Assembly: GCA_029964075.1 (NCBI GenBank)
Contig: CM057142.1
Coordinates: 34,660,392-34,724,391, forward strand
Direction of reading: 5' to 3'
Source of the DNA: Patiria pectinifera
Taxonomy: Eukaryota > Echinodermata > Asteroidea > Valvatida > Asterinidae
Length of the DNA stretch: 64,000 nt
A model generated the notes under the pieces. That model worked only from the letters and a program-made list of their open reading frames with translations, did no database searches and was not told where the DNA came from. This document shows, piece by piece, positions 13,835 to 25,800 of the stretch; within the stretch, counting starts at the first letter, position 1; the number at the start of each line of letters is the position of its first letter. The translations under genes were made by a program, and so were the position numbers.

Positions 13835-14206
13835 GGCCAAAAAAAAAAAGTCTCCGGTTTCTGGTATGCGCGCGCGTCGCCGTAGCCATGCGCGTCGGCA
13901 AAATGAAAAAGTTTTTTTTTCAATGAAAGATGATGTCTCAAAACCGCCAAACTCACTGGTTTGACTGGAATTCTGCTGCTGCGCAATTTCAACGTGTTTT
14001 TAGATGGGGTGTTATGATCGAGAATAAGCATTATGTGGCCTCTCTGGACTCCCATATATTTGCACTAAGTTTAGTCGGGCACCATTTGCAGTCATCAGCC
14101 GACATTTGAAGTAAAAAAGTCGGGTAAAAAAAAAAAAAAAGCCGCGTCGCCGCACCACTTTTTGGACAAGCTCCATACCAGAAACCGGAGACTTTTTTTT
14201 TTGGCC
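13835..14206. mobile_element. MITE, GGCCAAAA termini, TTA target duplication
   Basis: Inverted termini: GGCCAAAAAAAAAAAGTCTC at the left and its complement at the right, extending through CCGGTTTCTGGTATG. Flanks are TTA at 13832-13834 and TTA at 14207-14209. It sits in the 3' part of the Penelope-like element. A relative is at 38500-38845. Confidence 0.75.
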
Positions 14207-14506
14207 TTAGGTGGGAAAGGTGTGAAAAGATGCAGGGGAGGGTGGATGAGAGAACAAAGAAACATAGGGAGATGGCAAACCACAAGGGGTCTGGTATAAA
14301 CAGGGGAGGGACCAGAAAGGGGAAGGATCAAAGGTCACAGGGAGTGGGAGCGGACAAAAGAGTGTGATAGTGAAGGGGGATTATGAGGGGGGGGGGGGAA
14401 CAGTATGGAGGTGAAAAGGGATGAAAGATGGGGGAAGATGGGTAAACACAAACAAGGAAGACCAGGTGGATTATCTGTAATAGAAGACAATGGAGGAAGA
14501 GAAGTA

Positions 14507-16083
14507 TTAATCATTTCCAAGTTGGATGTTGAGACCATGTGGTTGAATACTTCGAAGGCGATTCATCCACACTTTCTCTCTGCTGAGGCGAACTGAGTCC
14601 TTGCGATGGCCAAGAGATTCAATGCCCTGCAAAATCATATCAGAAATGGAGTGGTTAGGCAGGTTGAAGTGATGACCAACAGGGGTGTCTAGTTTCTTAG
14701 TGTTGACCGTTGACCGGTGGGCTTAGAAACGCTTCTTGAGCGTATTCTTAGTCTCACCTACATACTGCACTCCACAGACCCTGCAAGAAATGAGATATAT
14801 GACATTAGAGGTGTTACAAGTGATGTTACCAATGGTTCTGTGGGTAGTGACAGAAGAGTGGCCAGAAAAGGAGTCAGACTCCTGGATATGAATCTGGCAG
14901 ACAACACATCTGGAACTGCACTTGAAAGTACCATGCTGGGTGGGAGGGGATGCATCTAAGGATGGGACTTCAGCTCGAACAATCAAGTCCCGTAGATTTC
15001 GAGACGCCTGTAAGCCAATGTGGGGCCGTTGGGGATGGCGCGGGCAAGGCGATCTGAAGTATGGAGGATATGATGATTGTCATTGGTGATTTTGCGAAGG
15101 GGAGGGAGATTGGGGTGAAACGTGGTAACCAAGGGAATAATGGGTTTGGCCATGGCATCAGGGGCCTTTCCCGTGAGAGCTAGATTTCTGGGGATAGCTT
15201 TAGCTCTGGCAATGGCACGATGAACTTGGCGAGAGCTGTGGCCCCTGGCCACCAAGTTGTTCCTCAGTATCTGTGTATGGCGGGAGAAATCGGAATCATT
15301 AGAACAAATTCTTCTGAGTCTGAGTGCCTGGCTAAACGCTATGCCAGTTTTGCAGTGCCTGGGGTGACAGCTGGAGGAGTGGAGGTACTGGTGGGTGTCT
15401 GTGGGTTTGGAATACAGGTCAGTGGTTAGTGAGTTGTCTTGCTTGAGGACGGTGACATCCAGAAAGTGGGTTTGGTGAGCCGAGAACTCCGATGTGAATT
15501 TGATGGTTCTGTGGAAGGAATTGATGTGGTTAGTGAAGGTCAAGAGACTGTCTTCATCACTGGTCCAGATGAAAAAACCATCATCAATATATCTCCACCA
15601 GATCCAAGGGCGACATGGGGCCGAGGCAAGAATGCGTTCTTCGAGGTCACCCATGAAGAGGCAAGCCATGGAGGGAGCCATGCGAGTGTCCATTGCAGTG
15701 CCGTGTACCTGTTGATAGTGTTCACCAAGGAAGGAAAAATTGTTCTTCGTTAGTATAAGTCTCATGAGGGTGCCAACATCACTGATGGGAGGAGTCGTGT
15801 GTCCTGCCTTGGCCAGAGCCAAGGAGCAAGCACGAACACCCTCCTCATGTGGGATGTTGGTGTACAGAGATGAGACGTCGAAAGTCCCAATGATGGCTGT
15901 GCTGGGAATCTGGTCCTTGATTCCTTCAAGCTTGCGTAGGAAGTCTGGGGTGTCGTGAATGTATGACGAAATCTGTGGGACAAGGGGTTTGAGAAAACTG
16001 TCAATGAACAGGGAAATGCGTTCCGTGGGTGAGCCATTACCGGAGATGATGGGTCTACCGGGGTTGCCAGCCTTGTGAATCTT
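14507..16083 (-). pseudogene. RT plus GIY-YIG ORF remnant of the Penelope-like element
   Basis: The longest open part is 15822-14983, and the frame stays open upstream to 16083. The tail, frame-shifted, is 14986-14723 and then, past one stop, to 14507. Domain order RT then GIY-YIG is diagnostic of Penelope-like elements. Two lesions (a frameshift and a nonsense codon) show that it is not functional. Confidence 0.85.
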
Positions 16084-16885
16084 TTAAATCGGCTGCATCT
16101 TTCATTGTTAAAGATGGGATGATTATTGCTGATAAGTAATATTGATTATGAAAAAAATAATACTGGTGATAACATTATTGTTTACATTTTTTATTCAAAT
16201 TGTCACTAAACTTTTACTGAATAAAGCCACTAAGTACGCCGTTTATCTCGCCCGCCTCGTATGCAGACCATTCAATTCAAGCAAAATACATCGATAGGGG
16301 AAACCCTCGCTTGATTTGAATCCACCTGTCTCGTTATTTTCCCCCTGGTATAGACCATGTCATATAAGACGTTATGCCCCTATAGGCAACAGGCATCTTT
16401 CTCTTGTCACTTTGCCCACACAGATAATGTCAACATTTTTTTACCACCTATATTTCAAAAGATATACGTGCCTAGCAGACTAGATAAGGCGAAGTCGACA
16501 TCACGTGACCACAGCATTCACAACGGTAACAGGTGTAACACGGTCTATAATGCAACTTTCCTGCATTCTAGTGTTGTCAAGTCAGTCACTATCCAGTTTC
16601 AAGTCAAGTCACAAGCTATTCAAGGAAACTGTCACAAACGCATTCCTATTTCTTTGAAAATATTACGTCACACGGGTGGGACCTGGTGCTTGTGAATTGT
16701 ATTCATTGACTGAAAAATGACAATGCCTTTCTTATGAAACAAAAATATTTTTTTAACTGAAATCAACTGTATACATGTACATTGTCTATTGCGCTTGCGT
16801 ACAGCAAGCTTCATTGACTGTCACAATAATTACCCACGACATGAGATTTGCTTCTCTTAATCACGGACCTACTCTAAATGTCAAC
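16084..16885. other. Gap between Penelope-like element and gene B stop
   Basis: No coding frame is credible. It should contain the gene B 3' UTR; a minus-strand AATAAA equivalent (TTTATT near 16190) is about 690 bp past the stop and unproven. Confidence 0.35.
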
Positions 16886-19800
16886 TTATTCGGCGAGAGT
16901 GATGTAGTTCTTGCAGCGTCCCTTGGGTTTGATCAGAATCTCCTGCAGGACATCGCCCCTAGGTTGGCCGGGAACCAGACGAAAGTTGAACGTCTGCAGC
17001 AGTCGGCTCATGATCAGTCGTGCCTCGATCTGTGCGTCAGATAACAAGAACGGGTTGAATTAAATTACGTTTTGCCCTTCACCGACGTTTAAACACTGTA
17101 TACTCAGTGTGTTACCTCCCGAGTGAAAAAAAGTGTTCGAGTGTTTAAACGTCGTTGAAGGGCAAAACGTAATTTAATTCATATCACCCCGACGCAAAAT
17201 TCCATCTTATAAGAACGGGTTGGTTAACTTCAAACTATGGTCTTGTTGTAGGCGAAACCTCTTAGGCCTTTCTTTCCTTTGTAAATATTTAGCGCCATTT
17301 CGTACGGCCTACCACAAGGGCATATTTTTTAGGCCGCGGTTGGCAACAGATTAAGCAAACATTACACCCTTGTGATGTAAGAAAGAGACATCTTTTATTA
17401 CGGCTTTGGTATCGTGTGTTGATTTGGTATTTCCAACAATCCACAGAAGCGTTTGTGAACATTAGTAATTATTCCTTTTGTTTTGCAATGTTAACATTTG
17501 ATAGTTTGGCAACTTCGGGTTGGCAAAAATGTCAACCATGCACTGGATGGCAAGGTTTATATATGCCCATATATTTGAGAGCTGCGGACGTGGTCTGAGA
17601 TACGGTTGGTGTGGAATTTAGGCCCACGTGGTTTGGCGAAATGCATCGACAGTTTTGTGGGGGTGTAGGGTCGCTTGGTAGCAGGTGTGATTGGGTATTT
17701 GACTGCAGTATGGATAAGGAAACAGCACTGGGGTTATGGATATCCAATTCAAGCTTCATAAAAAGGCGCCCAATTAGGATATGCGAGGAAATAAAAAAAC
17801 TTCACTTTTGGCATCATAAACACCTTCAAAAATGTTAGGATTTTGTTTACCTTGAATATGTTAAAAGGCACATAATCACCCAGACACGAACCTACCCATA
17901 TATAAAAAGGCTAAAAAGAGACAAAACACTTGTACCAAATACCTTGTGAAATTATTCCGTCTGAAACTTGAAGTTTGGAAGAAAACAATCATTATAGGAT
18001 TTGGAAAAAAGAAGAAGCTGGAATGTAATTCCCGTGGAATTGCGTGTCAACGGGACACCGATAAAGCATCACTCAGTGACAAATCAGCGCAAGACAGTCA
18101 GAAGGATAAGGAGATGTGGGGTGGGGCTGGGGCTGGGGGTGGGGGGGGGTTAACCCATGGACCGTCAGAGGTGTAAATAAAACATCTTGACATCAAATGA
18201 GTAATACACTGGTATAACATTATTATACTCACCAACGCAAACTGTTGGCCGATGCAGGACCTTATACCCATTGAGAAAGGGAAGTGAGTGAAAAGGTGCC
18301 TGCACAAACAAACAAACACGACGAACCCAATTCAACACATTTTAAACATCTTCTTTGTTAGCATTACATTTTGTTCAACTCGACTAAAATGCGCTGGCCA
18401 TAATATGATAAGACACACAAGTTGCTGTCAAATCTTTATTTCACTCTAGAAGTATTGCAGAATTAAGTTCATCTTAATTCTTGTCGTAGGAATATCCTGC
18501 TCTTTTATCTCATGAAGAGAACTTTAGAAATCAGGCGCCCCCCAGCTCTGTCAAACGATTTTTTTTCCATAGAAATTCATGGGAAAAAATGCGACCTTCA
18601 CCCTGCTCCGATATCTTCCTGTGATATAGTGTAAATAATCGTCAGATTTGAACAGCGCCCCCATTGCAAGTATGGTACTAACCCCTCTCCCCCTCCTCCC
18701 GCTTTTTGATTTTACGGAGGCCAAGTGTCCGGAGAAAAAAACGTGTCAACATGTTAGATTTTTTTTGCCGATGAAACCCCCCCCCCCCTCCCCATTGCAA
18801 AAATTCCTGGATCCGCCCCTGCAAATGTTCGCAATTCTACAACAATTCACGGAAGATTTCGTGTTAGACGTGTATAACCTGCAGCTAAAAACACAATAAG
18901 TGCAGAACTGTACACGCCGGCTACCAACATACCCGCAACATTCTTTTTGCGAGGCTCTTGCGTCGCCGCGGAAACACGTACCGACTTATTTGTTTTATAT
19001 CGTTTTAAAGCTTTGAATCTTAACTTTATATCTAAAAAAGTATTGCTTTGATTTTTAAAAGGGTTTTGAAATTATTCGTGTTCAAATAAAGGCATGTCAA
19101 AAACTCAACCGATTTCAAGGAAAATCGATGATGCGGTTCATCAGATACAAACTTGAGTCATATGAGAAATAAATTTTAAAAAAACAGTTGATGCATATTA
19201 AAATCGAAAAGAAATGAAACACAGAAAGTAAAAGGCAACAAGATCGTCACATCATGAACATGATGAAGCATTTCCACATTAAAAAAAATTGATTGATTTT
19301 CCTTGACATCGGTTGGTGAGAAACAAAAAAAGGCGGATTCTAAGGCATGTTTCGAACTTCCCAACAACCGAAATGTATTCAATAGTACCAAAAAAAGGCA
19401 GGAAAAAGTACGAAAGCGTTAAATGCGCCGTTTTGATGTAAGGTTAAGGGCCGGTGTAAGTATACATAAGATGCACATCTTTATCATGAACAGCGGCCCC
19501 TTCAATTTTTTTTCATTTTTTTTGTATATTTCTGGTCAATCCAGTCAGTCAGCAGTTTGCAGAAATTGTATCCATATTTTTCGAGTTAGTTATATTTTCG
19601 AAACGACTCCACGCGCTACAGACGAAAGCCAGAAGGAGTTGGGAAACAGCCTGACACACAATTTGTATATTAACCCTCAATAGGCCCAAGATTTCTATGT
19701 AGAATTCGGTTTTCGCGGTTCGTTTTCGATTCTGCAAAAGCCGAACTGTGCCATAACTCACCTGTCCTCCCCAGTATCAATGAATCGGTCAGGATTGAAG

Positions 19801-22800
19801 TCGAGATGATCGGGAAAGTACTTTTCATTTCTTCCCATGGTGTAAGTATTGAGCTTCAAAAAGAATTTTAAAAACATAAATTTTCCACATCTTAATTGAA
19901 ATACTTTGCATCATTTTTCGTTTTCATATAGTAATTCAAGGTACCAGAGATAATCCAAATATTGGGGTCGAAAGTCGTTGTAGGGTTTTGAAAAGGCTCA
20001 TTTTCTGAATTGTTAACTGATAAGTGGATCGAAAATTACGAATATTTTTTACATGTATTGTTTATATTTTAACAAAATTTCGTGCTGAAAACAAGAGTTT
20101 CTCAAGTTTAGGTGCACTGGAACTGGAGCTCGCACGCTTGAAGACATTAAACGAAGAAGTGTCAAGTATTAAAGGTATGATGAAACTCCTGGTTAATCCA
20201 TAAAATAAAGTAGGGACTGAGATACCAATCCTGTAGTTGGGATTTGAACCTGGGTCACAGAGAAGCAGGGGCATTAATTACCACTGCGCCAACCTGATCT
20301 CCCAGACGAGTGACTGATCAATACGTACCCATACAGGGGTGCCAGCAGGTATCTTGTAGCCCAGCAGTGTCTCCTCGTGGGCCAATTGACGACTCGTCCC
20401 AATTACGGGCGGCCACAGTCTCAAAGTTTCCTTGATTACCTACACAGAGAACCACAGAAAAATAGTGTTACACGAAAATAAATAGATCCAAGGGGGCAAT
20501 CCTTCAATTACATGTCACAATTTCGGTTGGATCTTTTATCAGAGGTTAGAAACACCGAATTATGTGAGCAGGAAACCTATTCAAAATTTCTGTATTCCTC
20601 TAATTAGAATAAACAATGTCCTTTCCACTAAACCTTCTGTTCCTCCGGTGGTGCCGGCGTAGGACTAATGTGGGGTCGGTAAACGTGGTGCATTGTTCCA
20701 TCAATTAAAATACAAAATTGATCTCAAATTCTCACCAACATCATATACTCCAGTTTCCCGAGGTCTTCGAACTTGACATAGTCACTATCTCCAAGAACAG
20801 CCTTGGCCTCTGTTTGCAATCTGGAATATTCATGATACACAACATTATTTCAATGTGCAAATTAATTATGTGCAATCATTGTAAATATTGACGTATCGAG
20901 GGATTGAAAGCACAAACACGTCAAACCTGTAATGATAAAGACCACCCCCCTTATTGTTTTTTTTTTCTGACTAAGTAATTTTCCGGGCCCATTTTCAAAA
21001 GAAGTCCACATTTTGGACATCTGAACACAAACCCAGAATGGTTACTGCCGGTGTAGATCCTTAGCAAGGACGGAAAGAAAAAAAACACCAAAAACAAAGT
21101 CACTACGTACACCACCATCTTTTCCTTCCAAAAATGTGGTTAAGTTGGTCAAAAATTGACTCAGATCGCACCACTGAATATCTAGAATCCAATTTTTTTC
21201 AAGGGCCCAGAAGCCCACGCCGTAATATTTTTGACCCACTTGTTGATGGGGACCAACAAAAAAATGTGTTCCAGATCCGCCCTTGATCCTCAGTGTGGTG
21301 AACTTAACCTTTATGACCTTTACTATCTTGTCTAGAAATTAGACTTCAACAGACTCCGAAAATCTAGGAGGTCAATACAGAGAGGTCACAGTGATAACAC
21401 TATATTATACTCCAAGTGATTTCATTCATATCTGAAATTAGCACTTGTGAAATTACCTGTGCATCACATCGGGGTGGTGCCCCAGTTCGACCAGCATAAA
21501 CGCCATCAGATTAGCCGTAGTTTCTTGACCTGTTATAGTAAATTAGCTCAAATCAATCGCGGACAAAGGATACGACCCCGGATCGGCCCCCCCCCCCCAA
21601 AAGGTGGTTTTTTTTGTTAGCGCGTTTGCTAAGGCAGGCCAACCTATGGGTTAGATTGTCAGATCCCTATCATATTCTTTGAGATTTTCCTCGAATGTCA
21701 AAAAAACAAACAAACCAATGATTCTTCATGGTCTTTCATCTTTTCTCCCTTGGCTTAGACGAGTTCAGTGCACGTGCACGTTTAGGCTATCATAAACAGG
21801 AAACTTGGCTACATTTTCTAAACATCGGCCGCATTCCGGAACCGTCTCCGTTTATACCTCCAATATCATTTTGAAACCTTCAATGTTAAATTTACTAATG
21901 ATACGAAACTAGAGTTTTGCCCTCTCGTATCGGTTTGTATGTTCCTGAATCATTTGTACAAGGGTGACTATCGAGCCGGGGTCCACATGATCAGGGGCCT
22001 AAATCACCTAGAGCCAAAGCCGCAAGAGAAGCCATGGATTCGAAAAACCAGATTTTTTTACGGGCAACTGTGGAAACTTACCAGCAATGAAGAACGTGCA
22101 GAATTCATCCAGCATGTTTTCCATATTGAAGTCCTCGTCCCCTTGCAAGTCGTCTGACTGATGCAGAATATAGGTCAGTATGTCGTTGGGGATTGGCTCT
22201 CCTCTCTTCTTGGCGTCGATCCGATCCTGAACGCACTGGCGTCCCGTCTCGCGGATCAGTCGGACACTCTCACGACACTCCTGCCTGAACTTGCGATCGG
22301 AGGCCAAGGGACTCCACTGCAAGTAAACAATAACGAAGAAATGTCTCCATTCTTTTTGCACAACATCATTATAATCCAAAACGAGAGAGCAGGCAATTCG
22401 GACATTGCTGATTTTTTTATTTACAAACCCACATAATACTTTGGTAGATTAATTACTACCTGATTGTTTTATTTACAACCATACATATATACTTTGGTAG
22501 ATTAATTACTACCTGAATCCATGGCTTGTAGAAGCAAATCTCAACTCCAACCAGTGATTTGCAAATGGCCTTGTTGAACCCTTTGTCCTCCAGAAGATCC
22601 AAACCGAATGCCACCTGCAGGTATGTAATTAATTATATGAATCAGCAAAGTGGATTCAAAGAATTTCCTCTATTAGCTCCGATTTAGAGCAGTTACATGC
22701 TTTTTCGTCATGCGGTACTCATATACTCTTCCGAAAGAACACTTCCGTTAAATGCAACTGATCTCTTCTTATAATCAGGAGTCATTAACTTGTTTTTATG

Positions 22801-25800
22801 TATATATAAGGTTTTTCATATTTTCTGTTTCAAATACATCTTATTATTAACACTAGTATGAGTAAATACGCACAAAATGTCACACATAATTTTTATATAA
22901 GACATTTTAGTTTATTTCCAGAGCGACAGGCCTAAAAGATAAACAGTACATGCAAACACCATGCAAACACCATGTGAAACTGTTCAATATTATAACTTAT
23001 TAAGAAAGTAATAATACTTTCTTCAGTTACCAAACAGGCGAACACTATTAGAGTAGACCCTATATATACTCATACCTTTGCGAGGACATCGAGGGTAAAT
23101 TTGTTGAACTCGTCCAACATGAGAACCTCGGTCTTTCCGTCTGCAACCTTAGCCAGCTTGTCAATAAGCACATTGGCGCTTTTGTTGAAAGATGAGATCA
23201 AATTCTTCAGGTATCTAGATACGAAGAAAAAAAAGAGCCGGCACTTGTAGCAAAGGTTTAAAGCTTCCATTTGTCGGACACTCTTGATATCATAAGTGTT
23301 ATAAACAAAACTTTACAATATCAATTGTCATATATTATTGTTGCGCCCGATGTTTATAAGGTTGGACAACAAAGCATATAGCAGTGACGCTGGTATTGTT
23401 TACGTTGCACTCTTTTTGATTGGCAGTATACCTTACTAAAATTCCATCTATTGTTTGAGATTGCACTTATAGTCGCTTTTATAAGTACGTAGTCGGTAAT
23501 TTTCCTTGTTAATGTTTTTCTTTTGCATAAAAAGAGATATTCAGTTGTATATTTTCTTCAGGAATGGATCATACTCCGACCTAATTCGTTATTTAGTGAA
23601 AGCCCCTTCTGAGTTTTGTTTTATCCAGGTGAATTGAAAATAATAAAACCGGAAATGTGTTCTCGTACGAACACAAGCTGTTTCGTCTATTCTCGAAATG
23701 GCTCTGTGACATGTTGTGACAAAATGATTCCTCATGATGTCACTTAATATCATGTATTCATATACATAAAACTATAACACCAAGTACAACTGAACCGGAC
23801 CTTTACTCCTCTAAATAAAGGCCTCAGCAAAATGCAAAAAAGAAAACGGAAAAGAAGGGGATTTTCATTCTATTTTAACCAACACAAGAGCAGTTTCGGA
23901 GTATGCACTCCGAAACAGCTAAAACTAACAGCTTGCTGAACAATTTTCGTCCAACATTTGAAGAGCTAAATCTTACTTTCTGTGGAAAGCAGGATCAAAG
24001 AGCGCCCTTCGCTTCATGTGTTTGGTGACGTTAGACTCGGTGAGAAGCCCGTGGTGTAGGTATCGCTGACCGTACACACTCCAGAAAAACTGCACCTCGG
24101 AGGGTGGTTTGAAATGAGTCGTAGAATGGAGGATTTTCTGATAGAAAATATATAACAAAAATATACGTAAATGGTAAATGGCGTAAATAATAACAGACTT
24201 AAATGAAAACAACACTTCAGTTCACTACACCTACACCTTCGCATATCGACATCCAAATATTGACAATGTTACCTATTAGTCTGCGTATGTTTTTAATACG
24301 TGTAGAAATAGTTTAGGAAAAAAAAAAGATAATTATAAGCCCATTTTACCCCACCAGGATGTCATTTATGTCAGTGGCAGTGCTTTCCGAGAGCTATTGA
24401 TAAAATAATCACATTTCTTTAACTAGTTTTCTTACAAAATTCGGTTCAATGTAACCGGGAAAAGTTCCATTCAAACAGGACTCCCCATAAACGGCAAATA
24501 TTCTACCAAACATTTTTTTTTTAAATTCTTGTTCCAAATTTCCTTTTATTATTTGATTGTGTTTGCTTGCTCCTAACCATGAGGTATTCATCTACAGCTG
24601 TAGATGACTTGTATACAGGTCAGTCTCTGCAGGTTGCGATAGAACGTTTAACATTTACCCCATTTCTGCACCGACCTTTGAATTATTGATAAATAAAAGG
24701 AGCAGAAGTGGCGAACTTTAGATTCTTATCAAAAAGTAAATCAGATGGTATCAAGTGTTGATCTATATTCACCAATGAGTAAGCACAACTAATTCCATAA
24801 ACAGATATCATTCATGGAGCGGATAGAGGAAACATTTGGAGGAATTGAGCCTTTGATGATATTTGGCACACAGACAGAGTATGTCATGAGAAAGATATTT
24901 GGCGAGAGGGCCATCGCAGATATGTCCTTTGAAAAAATTAGGTAGACTAACATGCAATTGTCAAAATTTTCAAAATGGCTGCCATTGCTTGTTATTCTTT
25001 ACCTATATTTTTTTGAAAGGAGAAATCTGCGATGGCCCTATAGCCAAATATCTTTCTTATGACGTTCTCTGACTGTGTGCCAAATTCCATGCTTGTATCA
25101 TCAAAGGTACAATCTTATCACCTATCTGCCGTACTAAGTAGGCCAATTCTTATTCTTTTTAAACAACCTTAGGTTATGCAGAAGCAGCTTGTTTAAAAGC
25201 AGACACTAGTATGGTCATTGATGAGTTTCTCTTTTGTCTGAAGATTTGGATTCTCAAAGAAATCCGTTAAATTGGTTATTTAGACCAAAAAAGGCGAAAT
25301 CCCTCACTATTTGAAATACCTTAGTACAGCTGGGATCCAGACAGATGATAGAGGGTTTGGTGAACATGAAGAGATTAAATATGCTGCCGTAGATTCTCGT
25401 CCTGTGAGAGGCATAAATAAGGCAAAATAAAATACATGGCTTTCGTTCTTGTTATTAATAATTTGGCACTACCAGTACCATTATTATATTTTCGTCATCT
25501 TTTTACAGGCTACCTCGGTTTTCATCACGATCAGTTCGTCCGTTAGTCGGTTTTTGTACGGAGTGCATAACATTCAGTAATTAAGTAGACCCATCCCAGT
25601 TGCCCACTTTTTGTGATTACTGCAGGGGGTGGCTTTCCACCACTATAATGGGGCGTTCCTTAAGGGTGCACCCAAGTATAAAAAAATCCCATACACCCGT
25701 GATAAAATGCCCATACTTCACGATTCTTTTTAAAATACCCAAAACTCTCCCAGGTATTAAGGCTGCAGAGAAAAATGATAATCAACATGTCATCTTTCGT

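Larger units (their letters stand above)
13700..16083 (-). mobile_element. Penelope-like retroelement, 5'-truncated and broken
   Basis: The minus strand encodes the C-terminal part of a Penelope-like protein. Reading begins at 16083 with KIHKAGNPGRPIIS. RT motif A is FDVSSLYTNIPHEEG (around 15860) and the catalytic YIDD is at 15591-15580, followed by FLDVTV. A one-base-class frameshift near 14990-15005 leads into a cysteine-bearing linker and a GIY-YIG endonuclease core, VIYLISCRVCGVQYVGET (14803-14750). An in-frame TAA at 14725-14723 interrupts the frame, which then resumes to a natural stop at 14509-14507. An in-frame TAA sits just upstream of 16083, so the 5' part is lost. The 3' limit near 13700 is estimated. 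Reverse transcription and site cleavage by this copy are not expected. Confidence 0.88.

Noticed and set aside
15220-15753. Plus-strand frames over the Penelope-like element
   Set aside because: Antisense shadows of the RT coding frame; no domain similarity.
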